Shown here in pieces: positions 1-13,600 of a DNA stretch of 64,000 bases. The notes under the pieces were generated by a model. It saw only the letters and a list, made by a program, of their open reading frames with translations, did no database searches and had not been told where the DNA came from. The stretch spans positions 2,232,001-2,296,000 of the forward strand of contig CM016925.1 of assembly GCA_006247105.1 (NCBI GenBank). The letters run 5' to 3'. Both the position numbers and the translations under genes were made by a program. Position 1 is the first letter of the stretch. The number at the start of each line of letters is the position of its first letter. Source of the stretch: Giardia muris (lineage: Eukaryota > Fornicata > Diplomonadida > Hexamitidae).

Positions 1-475
1 GCTCGTTATCCACATCCGAATCCTTTAATACTGAGGCTCGCTGCATAATAGCACTACGTGCGCTCGCATCCTCAGCCGCCGCACGAAGGCCATCCAGTTG
101 CTCGTCCATCATCGCGTCAAGTTGTCCGGTCTGTCCAAGCTGTTCTTTCATTTCGGCAAAGTCCTTAATGAGGTCAATATCGTCGAGAAGACCAACTATC
201 ACGTTGATTGCTTGGGTATAGATGAGGGCGCCGTGCGTGAACTTATCGAGGCGGGTCTCCTCCGCCCTCTTCTCCTCGAGCTTCAGAGAGGCCATTCGCT
301 TGTTATTGTTACGCAAGTACTCCTTCGCCTGTTCCTTAAGTCGATTGATCCTCGCCTCGCAGGCCTCCATCTCCTCCTCCTTCTTTTTCTTCCCCAAGCG
401 GAGCTTCTCGGCGTTTTCACTCAACCTCTGATACTTCAATACCCGCTTCAGGAAGACTCTTTGGCTCGGCCGCAT
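1..475 (-). CDS. ESCRT-III (SNF7/CHMP)-like protein, C-terminus cut by window edge
   Basis: The reading frame starts at an ATG at 475, directly after an A-run, and stays open to the left edge, giving about 158 residues. The visible part is highly charged and helical: a Lys/Glu-rich stretch, then an AKEYLRNNNKRMA segment, then a long helix ending in an acidic stretch around residues 110-150. This alternation of basic and acidic helices resembles the SNF7 domain of ESCRT-III proteins, which polymerise on membranes for budding and abscission; the AK..L+.NNK+.A pattern is the best cue. The end of the protein and any MIM motif lie outside the window. It could instead be an unrelated coiled coil. 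Confidence 0.5.
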   Translation of the reverse strand, partial: MRPSQRVFLKRVLKYQRLSENAEKLRLGKKKKEEEMEACEARINRLKEQAKEYLRNNNKRMASLKLEEKRAEETRLDKFTHGALIYTQAINVIVGLLDDIDLIKDFAEMKEQLGQTGQLDAMMDEQLDGLRAAAEDASARSAIMQRASVLKDSDVDNE

Positions 476-534
476 TTTTTTTCGTGCATGAGAAAAGTGA
501 GTTTCCGAATAGTCATTGACGCGATAGATACGGT

Positions 535-541
535 ATTCACT
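535..541 (-). promoter_or_regulatory. Polyadenylation signal AGTGAAT of the cyclin gene
   Basis: On the minus strand AGTGAAT overlaps the last base of the TGA stop codon. AGTRAAY is the known Giardia polyadenylation signal, usually within about 10 nt of the stop. Confidence 0.55.
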
Positions 542-1563
542 CAGTAACGTACCCTGCGTGACGCGTAGATACCTGATGCTTGTGACTCAGAAAGAGGAAG
601 GACATTCCTTTGAATCAAACAGTGAAGCATTTGCCCACACTTCTGGACGGCTGTTATATTCTGTTTCGCATGAACCTTCAAATTATCAAGGAAGTGGACG
701 ATCTCGCTTCGAAGCTCCTTGTCGACGATCCCAATACAGGCTGCAACATAGATCGCTGCGCAAGCCTGAATCGAAGGGCTGAATTGAAGGAATCCCGCAT
801 GACTATTGATGATATGTAGGTTGCTGACGGCGTCACGACAGAAGCGAACGTACACTTCTCCATGTAGTCGTGTACTCAGCTCAGATTGTGTCGGGGTATC
901 ATATTCTCCAGCATGTGCTGTGACAACAAGCTCGGGTTTGAAGTGATATTGGAGCAACATACACAAGCAATCTTCGAGGAAGGTCAAGGACGTCGGCACC
1001 GTCACGTTCCATCGGAACTGTTGTAAGATCTTCGCCTCAAGGTCAAGGAATAGAGAAGGGTCGACAGAGTACATTTGTAAGAAGAGTGGGATACATGACT
1101 TCTCACCCTCGACCTTAACGGCGATATTAAAGCAGATCATGGCTACGAAGATGTACGGGCTGTTGTTGCACTGGGTTGCGGCCTGTGCGAGCACTGGGTC
1201 GTCCCGGATCGCGTGAATGTCTGAGAAATACCGATCCATTAGGTGGGTCGCCCGAATGACCGCGGACAAAGGAAGGCGTTTCGTGAGCGCGAGCTCCGTG
1301 AACCAATCGACAAGAATGGCACGGTCTCCCTCTGTGAACGCTCCAAGCTGGGTGTCTGAGAAGTAGTTCCGCCTTGGCAGATGCGAGGCCTCCTGAGCAA
1401 TGGACCACCGCAGCCAGTCGTAGGTAACAGAGATGTCGTACGTGCGGGCGTTCGCCTCGAACGTGGTAAATGCATTTGAGTAGGTCTGAGAGATCGACTC
1501 TCTCGCCATTTTTCGTTCACCCTTCCGACTAGCTCCAAACCCTCCTTCTGCCACTAACCACAT
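541..1563 (-). CDS. Mitotic (B-type) cyclin
   Basis: A 340-residue protein with a cyclin N-terminal box around residues 75-215, including the hallmark ILVDWFTELAL segment that corresponds to the RAILVDWL motif of cyclins A/B, followed by a helical C-terminal cyclin box. It would bind and activate a cyclin-dependent kinase for mitotic entry. The first ATG is at 1563; a second in-frame ATG at 1509 (MARESIS) is an equally plausible start because the first 18 residues are low-complexity. I see no clear destruction box in the short N-terminus, so regulated degradation is unproven. A polyadenylation-like AGTGAAT lies right at the stop codon. It is divergent from midasin across less than 140 bp. Confidence 0.85.
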   Translation of the reverse strand: MWLVAEGGFGASRKGERKMARESISQTYSNAFTTFEANARTYDISVTYDWLRWSIAQEASHLPRRNYFSDTQLGAFTEGDRAILVDWFTELALTKRLPLSAVIRATHLMDRYFSDIHAIRDDPVLAQAATQCNNSPYIFVAMICFNIAVKVEGEKSCIPLFLQMYSVDPSLFLDLEAKILQQFRWNVTVPTSLTFLEDCLCMLLQYHFKPELVVTAHAGEYDTPTQSELSTRLHGEVYVRFCRDAVSNLHIINSHAGFLQFSPSIQACAAIYVAACIGIVDKELRSEIVHFLDNLKVHAKQNITAVQKCGQMLHCLIQRNVLPLSESQASGIYASRRVRY

Positions 1564-1646
1564 CCTCTCTAAATGGGCCGAGCAGATGCATACTTCTCTG
1601 GATGAGATCCCCAGACTAAAGACTTCATCGATGCCCGCAAATCAAA

Positions 1647-4600
1647 ATGCTTAGTAAGTTCGACATATACTCATCGGCGCGCCGAATCCTTGCCGCTGGC
1701 GCCCCACTACTCATCTGTGGTCCACCCGCATCTGGGAGGACTACCCTTCTCACGGACTTGGCTCGTGAGGTTGGACAGCCCCCGCCCGTCTCCCTTCACC
1801 TGGCGACTGCTCACGACGCTCGAGACCTACTGGGCACATACACACTCTCCGACCGCCCTGGCGAGTTCAGATTCAATGAAGGCCCATTACTTCTGGCAGC
1901 CCGTGCGGGCCGTTGGGTATGCATCGAGGAGATCACATCTGTCTCCCCTGATGCGCTCGCCCTTCTTATCTCTATCGTCCGGACGAGGTCTGTGGCCGTG
2001 GACCGCGAGATAATTACCCTACATCCAGACTTCCGTTTCATCGCCACCTCTACTTCATCTCCAGCTAACCTCCCGGCCACAACTAGAAGCCTCTTCTATA
2101 TCCTCTGTAAGCCGTCCCTCGTTCCGGAGCTGAAGGAGCTACTAGAGGCGTATTGCTGTCCGGCTCTGGCGACTCTCCTCGTGCTTGTCTTTGAGCGGCT
2201 TTCCAACCGGATACCCATAACGGTCGCGGACGTCTTCAAATGGGCAAAGCGGCTGCAATACGATGCCGACTCCGGAGTCTTGAGCTTCAACCATGCCTTC
2301 CATAACTTTCAGAGAATAGAGGGGCCTTGCAACCCGAACATTCTCGTGGGGCTCCTTAGCGATAGCGCTCGGCGCGTCCTCATAATCAACGCATGGGAGG
2401 CTTTCGGACTCCGTCTTTCTCCGACACAGCAGGGATGCTTCCTTGAGGTAATGGGAACGCTGTTCGGAGTTTCTCCTGCGATCCTCCAGATGGAGCTACA
2501 TGATTCCATGCCACTTCATAGTCGATCTTTGCAACAGGGTACCCTCACTTGCGGTCGAGTCAAACTCTCTCTCACCCCCGGGTTCGACGACTCACCTCCT
2601 TCACTAGCAATTACCAAGCATCTAGCGCATCTTATGGAGCACATTGCTTCTTCTGTCCGTGCGGGAGAGCCCGTCCTCCTGATGGGATCGACGGGTATTG
2701 GAAAAACAACGTGTCTCCAGGCCCTTGCTCGGATGCTTCGACGGAAGCTCTACGTCGTGAACATGTCTAGCCAGACGGATACTTCGGACCTTCTTGGTGG
2801 CTACGTCCCAGTTACGTCCGCTCAGCTCTTCAAGACTCTGCACACCACGGTTTGTACTCTATTCCCCAAATACCTTAATCCGGATAAGAACGTTCAGTTC
2901 CTTTCTGAGCTTCACCGGTCATATGAGGCCGGAGATTGGAGGAGACTTGTCGGCCATGCCCGCCAGTTTTCGAGTGGAGCGATGTCATTGGTCGCCAAGA
3001 AGCTATCAAAGGGCGAGGAAGATGGGTTCGAGAGTCGTCGTAGAGCCTTCACAACCTTGGATATGGATACTCTTAATGAGCTGGATCGCCTCATCTCCCA
3101 GGTCATGTATCACCTGTCGGATGGCGAAGAGAAGAGGCCAGCCATGTCTTTTCATTACCAAGAGGGCCTGCTACTCAGGGCTCTGACGCGAGGGGAATGG
3201 ATTCTCATCGATGAGGTCAACCTCGCCCCCTACGCCATCCTCGACGTTTTGGCGCAGCTCTTGAGCGCCACGGACGACATAGCCCTGCCAGAGCGCGGGT
3301 TTGTGAAGCGGCATCCGAACTTTCGAGTCTTCGCCGCAATGAATCCTGGAACCGACGCCGGAAAAAAGGATCTTTCAACTACCCTTCGCCGCTGCTTCAC
3401 CGAGATCAATGTGACCGACATGACAGACATTGGAGACCTGGCAACGATCGTGCGCCTCTACTTGCACATCTCCGAGGCCGACACGACAGATCCATACCCC
3501 CTTTTGTTGGCAACGTTGTATCTACACCTAAAGGAACTATCCGTGACAACATTAGTAACGGCTGCTGGAGGCCGTGCTCCAGTTTTTAGCATCCGCTCGT
3601 TTTGTCGAGCGCTTTCCTTTGCAGACCGCTTCCGGCACATTGCTGGTCTTCGGCGCTCGCTTTATGAGGGATTTACGCTCTCCTTTGGGTCGATGTTGAA
3701 CCCTACGAGTAGAGCCACTCTTCATACACTCTTCTTAGAAAGACTTCTCGAGCAGAACTCTGATATTCTCCTGACGCCTTTTAATGTTTGTGGTAAGCAT
3801 AACAACTTGTTCTACCAGCACCCGACTGTTACTACGGTTCCAATTATCAAGAGCTACTCACTCCCACCAGGACCTGCATACGTCCCAGACCAGAAGGCGG
3901 ACTATGTCCTCACAGAGACGACATCTGGCTATCTTCTGATGTTGACACGCGCAGTGGCGGCATCTCTTCCAGTGCTTTTAGAGGGATCAACTTCTTCTGG
4001 GAAAACCAGTCTTATTCGGTATCTGGCACGTATACTCGGCTACAAAGTCGTTCGGATCAATAACCACGAGCACACAGACCTTGCAGAGTACTTCGGAAAC
4101 TTCCAACCGGACCCAAAGACAGGACAACTCTCGTTCCAGGATGGGCCGCTTGTGACTGCTCTTCGAACGGGTGCCTGGATTATCCTCGATGAGCTGAACA
4201 TGGCGCCATCCGAGGTCCTTGAGGCGCTCAACCGGCTTCTTGATGATAATAAGGAGCTTCTGATACCCGAGACCCAAGAGATCATTCATCCCGCCCCTGG
4301 ATTCATGCTTTTTGCGACTCAAAACCCCTCGGGAGCTTATGCGGGTCGCAAACTCCTTTCTGATGCGTTTCGCAACCGATTCATTTCGATAGAGTTTGTT
4401 GACTTCTCAGATCAGGAATTGAAGGAGATCCTTCAGCAGCGCGATACGAGTCGAAACCTTGCGCCCAAGTACATCGAACTGTTGGTCCAAACAGTCAAGA
4501 ATATCAGAGAAACGCTTGAGCACCGGCGTGGAAACACCCTTCCTGTCGGTACCCTCGTCACACTCCGCGATCTATTTCGTATCGCCGATCGCCTACCTCG

Positions 4601-7600
4601 TGACCTTGAGGAACTGGCCCAGTCCATCTTTGAGCTCATTGGGGAGCGACAACGCGATCCTAGTGACCGAGCCTTGGTTGCAGAGATCATTAGCAAGAAT
4701 CTACGCCTTCCATTTACCGTCGACGGTGCTGAACAGGCCTATGCTCAAAGAATTAGGCCGATTCAGGAACTTCTGGCCAAACAGCAGTGGGGGCTCTGCA
4801 AGAAGTATCACACGATCGTTTGGACTCCCAGTATGACGCGGTTGTTTGCTCTTCTACTAGCATCTGTCTCTAATAACGAAGCTCCTCTTCTTGTGGGAGC
4901 GACTGGGGCTGGGAAGACGACGTCCGTCGAGCTTCTCTCTGCACTCTTGGCACAAGACCTTGTTCAGATCAACTTGCATCGGCATACTGAAAACTCGGAC
5001 TTTGTTGGGGGGTTACGGCCACTTCGCTCACGAGAAAGAACTGGTAGTCGCCTACAGGCGTTGAAGGAGTATGCAGATACTTCGGCTGATGCGGCTGCTG
5101 CTATCGAGCATGAGATCGCTCGTCTGAAGAGGTTCCTGGGTAGTAGCCTATTCGAGTGGGAAGATGGGCCTTTGCTGCAGTGCATGAAGCGTGGAAGCAT
5201 TATGCTATTGGATGAAGTCTCGCTTGCCGAGGATGCAGTCCTTGAGCGTCTCAATTCCGTCCTGGAGACCACGAGGGAGCTGCTAGTTGCGGAGAATCCG
5301 AACATGCCAGAAAGTATCCGTGCACGAACTTCCTTCAAGCTGGTGGCGACGATGAATCCTGCGGGCGACTATGGGAAGAAGGAGTTGAGCCCCGCCATGA
5401 GGTCTCGACTCACTGAGCTCTGGATGCCACAAATTCGCGATCTCGCCGAGGTGACCGATATCCTGCAAGCCCGATTGGCGGGAACGCGCTTCGAGGAGTT
5501 TGCCCTTGCGACTGGGCTTAATCACATCGAGCTTCTGACCGGCATTTTCCGAAAGCTCAACGAGGCGTCTGCAAAGGGTCTTCTTGGAAATATTTTCACT
5601 ATCAGTATTCGCGATCTTCTTATCTTATGCGAGTATGTGTCAATGACTAATCCTTCAACAAAGGAGGAGCTTCGAGATGTCATATTGGATGCTGCGGCTC
5701 TAGCTCTTCTTGATGGCCTTCCAATTCGTACACAATTGGGGCTCTCAGCTTCGTGCATCGCCGTCCGCCAGAGCATACTTGCCTATATTTACTCAGAATT
5801 CGATCAGACTAATTCACCACAAGACTATGACGAGGAGAACTTCGGAGACATCCAGGTCATTCTTTCTGATGAAGGAGCGCTTCAGTTTGTATCTCGTGGC
5901 AGGCGCTCCCGTCTCGTGGCCGAGATACGTCCTGGGCCGCGGTTCGATCGTGAGAAGGCCAATTCGACGCTCCAGAACTTTCGTCTCGATGCCCCAACAA
6001 CCGCGAAGAATGCATGCCGTATCGCAAAAGCAATAGCCTTTTCACGGCCAATTCTCCTTGAGGGAGATCCCGGAGTCGGGAAGTCCGCTTTGATCTCATC
6101 TCTTGCACAAGTGACAGGGCATAACCTCGTTCGAATCAACCTTTCCGAACAGACCGATCTTGCAGATCTTCTTGGAATGGATTTACCAACTGAAGGTCGC
6201 AAGTTCAAGTGGACGGATGGACCTCTTCTCCGTGCCGTCCAAGCCGGGGACTGGGTTCTTCTCGATGAGCTTAACCTCGCAAATCAATCTGTACTGGAAG
6301 GTCTCAATCCACTTCTTGACCATCGACGCTCCCTTTATATTCCAGAGCTCCTGAAGCTGGTGGTAGCACCTGCCAGCTTCCGTCTCTTTGGAACGCAAAA
6401 TCCCCATGCACAAGGAAGCGGTCGTCGCGGTCTTCCACAGTCATTCGTGAGTCGGTTCCTCAATGTTCATGTCTCACAGCTTGGCCCTTCAGATTATCAC
6501 TGGATCGTGAGTAACGTCTATCCCTCGTTGCCTGAAGCCAGCGCTTCATGGATCGTTTCATCAATGCAGGCGTTGCAGCAGTCGTGTAATGTTGCTCAGC
6601 TCGGTGTCCTGGGCGGGCCATGGGAAATTAACGTGCGTGACCTCATGCGCCTCTGTGATCTCATCGTGGATTGTCATCTGGAACAGGACGTTGCACTACT
6701 TGAGCACTATTTCCGGATTCTTTTCGTGTCCCGGTTCCGGACACTCGGAGACCTCACATTGGCAGAATCTTTGACTGGACAAGCGTTGGTCCATTGGGAG
6801 CTGCGACCTCTTTGTCTTATGACGGATGAAGCCGTCACCATTGGCAAGACTAAGCTTTCCCGTAGTCATCCAGCCTTCAGGCGCGTTTATTGCAAGGATC
6901 AAACAATGTCCGCACGCCTTCTGACGTCACAACTTCCCGCGGTAGAGGCCACAGCCCTCGCCATTCAGCAGAATCTGTGTTGTCTTCTAGTCGGCTCATC
7001 CGAGAACGGGAAGAGCAGTATTATTCGGTTTCTAGCGGAGATGACGCGGAATCCGCTTTTCACCATCGATGCGAATATGGCGATGGACGTTTCAGACCTA
7101 GTCGGGTGCTATGAGCAGCTTGACGTTTCACGAGAGCTTTCCGAGCTACTTCAGGATCTTACCCTATTCTTTGAGACCTCGAGTAAGGACGTTGCTTCCA
7201 TCTCGAGTTACGCGACTGAAGGTTATGAGACTCTCCAGATGCAGCTTCAAACTCTTTCAGATACGTCTCACACCGCGGGGAACCGAAACACTCTTGAAAG
7301 ACTCATCAGCGATTACTGTATGGGTCTTCTCAAGCTTCTGATTCGCTCATTCCTACCGGAGCACGATCCTAATGAGATTACACTACTCTGTGAGTTACCG
7401 ATTCCCACTAGGATCTCTTTGGGACCGCAGGTTCCGAGTGAGCACGAGCTTATCCGGCAAATAGCGCGATTAGTACGCATGTGCGAACAGGGGCCAGCGG
7501 GAACTTTTGTTTGGCGTGATTCGCTCCTCATCCGAGCTCTGGAACGCGGCTACTGGGTGGAGATCACCAATCCTAATTACTGCATGCCAGCGGTTCTCGA

Positions 7601-10600
7601 TCGTCTTAATTCGCTTCTTGAACGTGGGGGAACACTCGACCTCCTCGAGCAAGGGTTGGAAAGGACTCGTTCCATCAGCATTCATCCGAACTTCCGTCTG
7701 TTTTTCACACACGCACCAGAATTGAACATCTCTCGTGCGTTGAGAAACCGATCACTTGAGCTGTGTCTTGATACGCTCAACCAGCCAATTAATGTCCTGG
7801 ATTTGGTCCGGTGCGTCGCTCCCATCGTTTCTGACGTTCCAACGATCCATGCAATGGTTCTGTGCTACTCCCAGCTCGGCTTGACTGGACTCACGCTGCT
7901 CGAGCGCTGGGCCACTCTTCAGGCAAAGCTATGTACGGGGACTACGGATGAGAAGCTCTCTCCCGAACAACTTGAGGATTTACAACGTACGTATGTCGAT
8001 TGCTTCATCTATTCGAGCAATATGGAGCAGCTGCGCGAGGAGCGATTCAATATCTTCCTGAGTGTTCGCAAGTATCTGGAGGGAGAGCTTTCGCTCGACG
8101 CTGTTCATGAGAAGACGGAGTTATATTTAACGCACCTCACCCCGGAGGCTCTCCAGTTCCTCCTTGGTTTCGATTCCACCCACCATAGCCTAGCCCTTCT
8201 TCACTTCAAGAGGGGGCGCTATTCTCTCTCTCGGAGCTGCGGACGTGTTGCTATTTGCTTAGGACTTGAGAATAGGGTTGATAGACAACAGTACCACCAA
8301 TCCCTTGTGCAACTTACAGGCCTTCCAGCATCCTTGCTATCAGAACTAACTCCGGACTATGCAGATTTACTTAGCAAGATTTCGAAGGCCATTCTTGCAA
8401 AGGAGAAGCCCGACCCTCTTCCACAACCCTTTGCACCCTTCATTGACATATTTTTTGGTGGCGCTTTCTCACCTTCATCGGCCTTCCTATTGCTCTTTCT
8501 CATAGACCTTGCAATGGACGCGTCAGATGGATCCTTGAATGATAGAGTTCCGGCGTTCTTCGGGCTGCTTGAGGAAGTATTTCCGCATCACATGACAGAT
8601 GTACAAAAGCAAACTCTTCGCAGGTATGCTGATAACATCATTGTGGAGCCTTCCATTTGTGCCTTACCACCATCTCTAATCTCCTTTATCCGGTCTATCC
8701 TCTCTAGTGGCATACATATTGGAACAGAGAAAGCCTGGCTATCCGTTCGCTTCGCCTTGCAAGCTGATCGCATCACGGCTCTTTCCTCACCAGACCTCAT
8801 CACATTCCTCACAGACGTCATTGCCCAAGTTGAGCTGAGACTTTCTCCTGAGGGTGATATTTCAACCCTCATTTGTCCCCTAGAACGACGAGAGATTTGG
8901 GCAGACCTTCTGGCCTCTGGGTTCTACTTCTGCTGCCGTGCTGATTGCCCTGAGTATGGATCCAAGCTGGCATTTCTTCAGGCAACCTTCCAGCACGTGT
9001 CTAAGAAGCAAGTGCATCAGATGAATGAGCTTCTGTCCTACGTCTCGAACCGCGACCTTGGGACAGCTTTGACACAAGCTGAGCATCTCATTAGCTTGCT
9101 GAGGGGTTGTACGATCATCGCTCGTGTCAGCGAGACACTTGCCGGGTGGGGTGGTGTTGCACCCAGTCTCATCAGCTGTCTTTTCCGTGCGCTTAGCCTA
9201 TACGATCGCAATTCACTTGGGCCTATAAGGCTGTATCGAGGAGCGCTTGTGCATAGCATTGGAGCCATGATACGTGCGTCCCAGCATTTACCGGCAGCGC
9301 TTTCGGATCATCTTCAGAGTTCTGTAACGAGCATTTTCAATGCTCTTACGCAGCAGCCTGCCACCCTTCTCTCATGGGTGGATACCACTGTATGCAAGCT
9401 GAATGTGGCGATGACTCGGCTTCTCTGTACTGCTCTTGGTGTTGACTATGTAGACCCTACCTTTGGAAATGTGCTGGATCTTATCCAGAATCCTAATCCT
9501 CTATTGGAGAAGTTTGGTGATCTCTGTAAGAAAACAAGCTTCCAGAGAAACGATCTTCCCGCAGCGACTCTAATACTTTCGTCATTCACCCTGTTTTTGC
9601 TTACCTCTCCTATTGGTCAGCGTGACCCGGTTGTGACCGCCTCGTATAGACGGTGCATGCACCTAAGAATGCTCGAGCTTTTATCCATGCTCTTTACAGA
9701 TATCGAGCTGCATGCCCTATCCGTCGATGGAGCTGTTGTTACTAATCTTTCGAAAGACCCGTTGTTTAGTTATCTCATGAGCTTGCGAGATCTTCATCAA
9801 ACCGCATTGGAGGAATGCGAACAAGGACTTCTTCCTCGTAATGAGGATGCCACGTCATTCTTCGATCAACTTGGTCTTATTCTCGAGCCAATTATCGGGT
9901 ATGATACTCTGATATGTGACTTCGTGCGCGACTGTCTTTCTATAAGCGGTGGGATGCTAGATCCAACACATACTGCACCTCTTGAGGCGACTGAAGCACA
10001 TATCAGCCGAACCTTGTCGACCTTGCTACCAAACCTTTTGGATCTCTCATCTCATAGTAAGCACTTTCTCGACATTACCTTGCCAATTGCCACGTCTCTT
10101 GCGGGCCTTCGAGTAGGTATCTCGGCATTGGTTGCAATTCTTCCACGGCCAACCACCAAGACCTCGGCTGGAACCTTGATTGGGATCGCAAAGCGCATCT
10201 TTGTAGGTACCGATGACGAGTTTCTCGCAACCCTTTACTTCGATTCTTTCATTCGGCAATTCAAGACGACTGCGTTCATCTCCGATAGACTCCTTTCGAC
10301 GTTAGCCGCCTCTCTTCTCAACTTTAGCGATGATAAGCTTCTCTTATCAGCAATCCTAACCCCAACCCGTCTTGCCTCTCTTGCAGCGCAAGCTGAGACG
10401 GCGGAGGCGGAAGGATATCGTCGTTATCTGGAAGATCATAGCCTCTTCCGAACGCGCTTACAATCATCTACTGCCGAAGGCGCTAGTGATGAGGAGGAGC
10501 TTCAGACGCAAATCAATGCACTTTTCCCTCGCCATTCGACCTTCTTCACAGAGGAACGGAGGGAACGTCCAATCTATACGCGCGACCTAGCGTCGTATCG

Positions 10601-13600
10601 AAGCGCCGAAACCACAAACTATGCCACTACTGCAGATGCTATTGTGTTTCTTGGACACTGCCTGTTATATCTTTATGGACGGACACCACATGACTTCAAC
10701 TATATCCTGCAGAGGCAGGTTAGACATAATACGCGTGAGACACTCTTTCTTGAGCTCACAGATCGCGCCTTAGCTCTTTCGGACGACTTCCTCGACACCG
10801 TTGCCAACTTACAGGCGCTTCCCACGATGGCAATAGGGTTAGCAGATGTCAGTAAGATGCTGCAGAGCCATGCACCAAACGTTGAATACGCGATGCTCAA
10901 GACTGGGAAGACTCGGCGCTCAATCCGCTGTCGTGACATCTACCGGACTCCATACCCCTACGAAGCGAAGCAGTTTTGCTCTGGGCTGTTAGCGGATATT
11001 CACGCGCGTGCTACTCGTACACTGGAGTTTTGGCCCGAAAATCCTCTACTTCTAGAGATCAAAGACATTTGTAAGCGGATCGGAGCGCTCTCCATCGTTG
11101 AAGACCCTCTCATCGTGTTCCTCTCCGGCGCTGAGGTTCTTATCACGCGTTTGGAGGTGTGGGACAAGAATACTCCTCGGGAATACAAGTTCATTGGGTC
11201 TGCCGCCAAGAAGGACGAGTCATTAACCGTGGCGCTTCGGACGCTCATCGTTATGTGGCGGCGTATCGAGTTGATGTCGTGGAACGACCTCTTCGATAGT
11301 ATTCAGCGACAATTCACAAGCACGGCCCTGACCTATTGGCCCGAGCTATTGGTTGGTTGTCTTACACACCAGCGGGGAGTCCTTGATGGGTCCGCGGATT
11401 CGTCTCAGTTCTATTCCGAGATGCGTGATTTCTTGCTCACCTCTCCACTTGGAGAGTTTGCTACGCGCCGTCACATTCTACAAAGCATCAGTTGTCTTCT
11501 CTCTTCGTTACCTGAGATGCATTATAAGAGCTTCTGCTTGACCTCGGACCTGCTCAAGTCTTTATGTGACGAGCTTGATGACTTTTCCATATACATGGTC
11601 TCTGCATTCGAGAATAGGTCGAAGGAGGTCCGACAGAAGTTTAATGACCAAATCCGAATCTTCGAGTGGGATGAACGCTCAACCTTTGTCGCGAAGGTTT
11701 CAACGGACAAATCCCATAAGTTATGTACAACGCTTCTTCGGGAGTACACTGAGGTCCTACAATTCAATACTCGTGCTCTTTATGTCGAGCATTCCTCTCG
11801 TTTAGACCGTCTTACTGCAAACATGGTCGTTCGTAAGATTGAGCAGATGCCACAAGGATTGGGACACATCTTTAACCGTCTGAATTATTGTGTCGAAAGT
11901 TTGCACTTCGCACGGCAGTCCTCGGAGAAGCAGACGAAAAACGAGAAGATGCGCATTTTAGCCGACGTCCTTGCTGTGGTACGCGAAGTCTTGGGGGTTT
12001 CTGATAATAATCAATCCCTCCCACAAGCGAGGGATGCTTATCTGCTTACAAGTTTACAGAGCGAGAACGTTGGAAACGTCGTTGCTCTAATTGACGAGTT
12101 TACTGATGCTATGGCGAATAGATCCTCCGAAATCGAACAAGCGACGGCCGATCAGATCTCATGGGCCGTGAAGCATGTATTCCTTCGACTCTGGTCTCTT
12201 GGGCGTATACACCGCTTTTTATCGGAAATTGGGACCTCACATCAATCGATTAGTACCAGAGGAGCCGAGTTTGTTGTAGCTTCTCAAGTTTCTTTCCAAG
12301 AAGCCATGACCAGCGTTAAAAATTGGGCCATAACCACTTTGAAGATCCAAAAGAACCTTCAGACATATCTTACTCGTCTTCCTTCCGCCTCCATCAAAGA
12401 CTCCGCTATAGGTTCATCGCAGCTGATTGAGAACGCATTGAACATTAGGGAGGGTATATCCATACTCTCCGCCAGGCTCATATTGCATCTGGAAACGGAT
12501 TTACCCCTAGCTTGGACTACGCACTATCAAGTCATCGTTGATCTTGTCAACCTTATCAAGGTTCAGCTCGATCTCTTAAAGAATGGCACTGAAGTCATCA
12601 ATGACGAGTTATTACGGATTCCATTCTTAGAAGAAATCGAAAGGCTGACCTCTGAAGTAATAGCAGGGATTACAACTTTACAAGAGCAGAGCAATATCAT
12701 TAACCGCCTCTCCGTACATACAATAACTCCTCCCTCAACTCCCCTAGCTCCATACTCATCCACTGAGACGATAAGCGATATCATTCACGGTGGCGAAGAT
12801 TTCATCGACGCCTATACGGAAATATATGCCAAACACGTTTGTACGGAGCTTTCCACCTTACAAAAGCCATGCCGCATCGTCCTTTCCCCTTGGCATCCCG
12901 AAGACATCTGTCTTGCAACTAACGAATTGAGTCGTGTGGCAGATGCTTTCGCTGCCTATACGTACCCATTGATTTCCGGTGCCATAGCACTCCTTCGTAC
13001 CGGCTTCCACGTCCTAATTGAAGAAGAGGAGGAAGAACTTCAAGAGGATAATCAAACTGGACTTGGCCTCGGTTCTGGAACCGGAGACAAAGACGTTTCT
13101 AAGGAGGCCGCAAAGGAGCTATGCGAAGATGACCTGATTGGCCAAAAGGATGAGAACGATCCGCAGGAAACAAGTGACCAGAAGGATAATGAAGGAATTG
13201 ACATGGAGAATGATTTCGGCGGCCTCTCTGAGTCAATTCACGAAGAAGGAGAAGAGCAGGAGGATAACGATAAGGAAGAGGAGGATGAACTTGACCGCGA
13301 GATGGGAGACGAGCAAGGAGATGCCGTTAATGAGCGGAAGTACAACAAAGACGAAAATACCGCCCCCGAGTGCTCAGATAGCCAAAAGGACGACGCCCAG
13401 AACAGTTGCGCCGATGACTTGGGTAATCGTCAAGAGGATGAGGAAGACCCTGGGAGAAGTAATAACTCTAAGGACGATAATGGAGAACCAAGTGCTGAGC
13501 CTGAAGAAAGCCAAGTTGATGCTAGTAACAAGAATATTCCTGATGAGAACTCCATCAACTCAATTGAGATTACTGGGGACACTTCCGATAACGACGAGGA

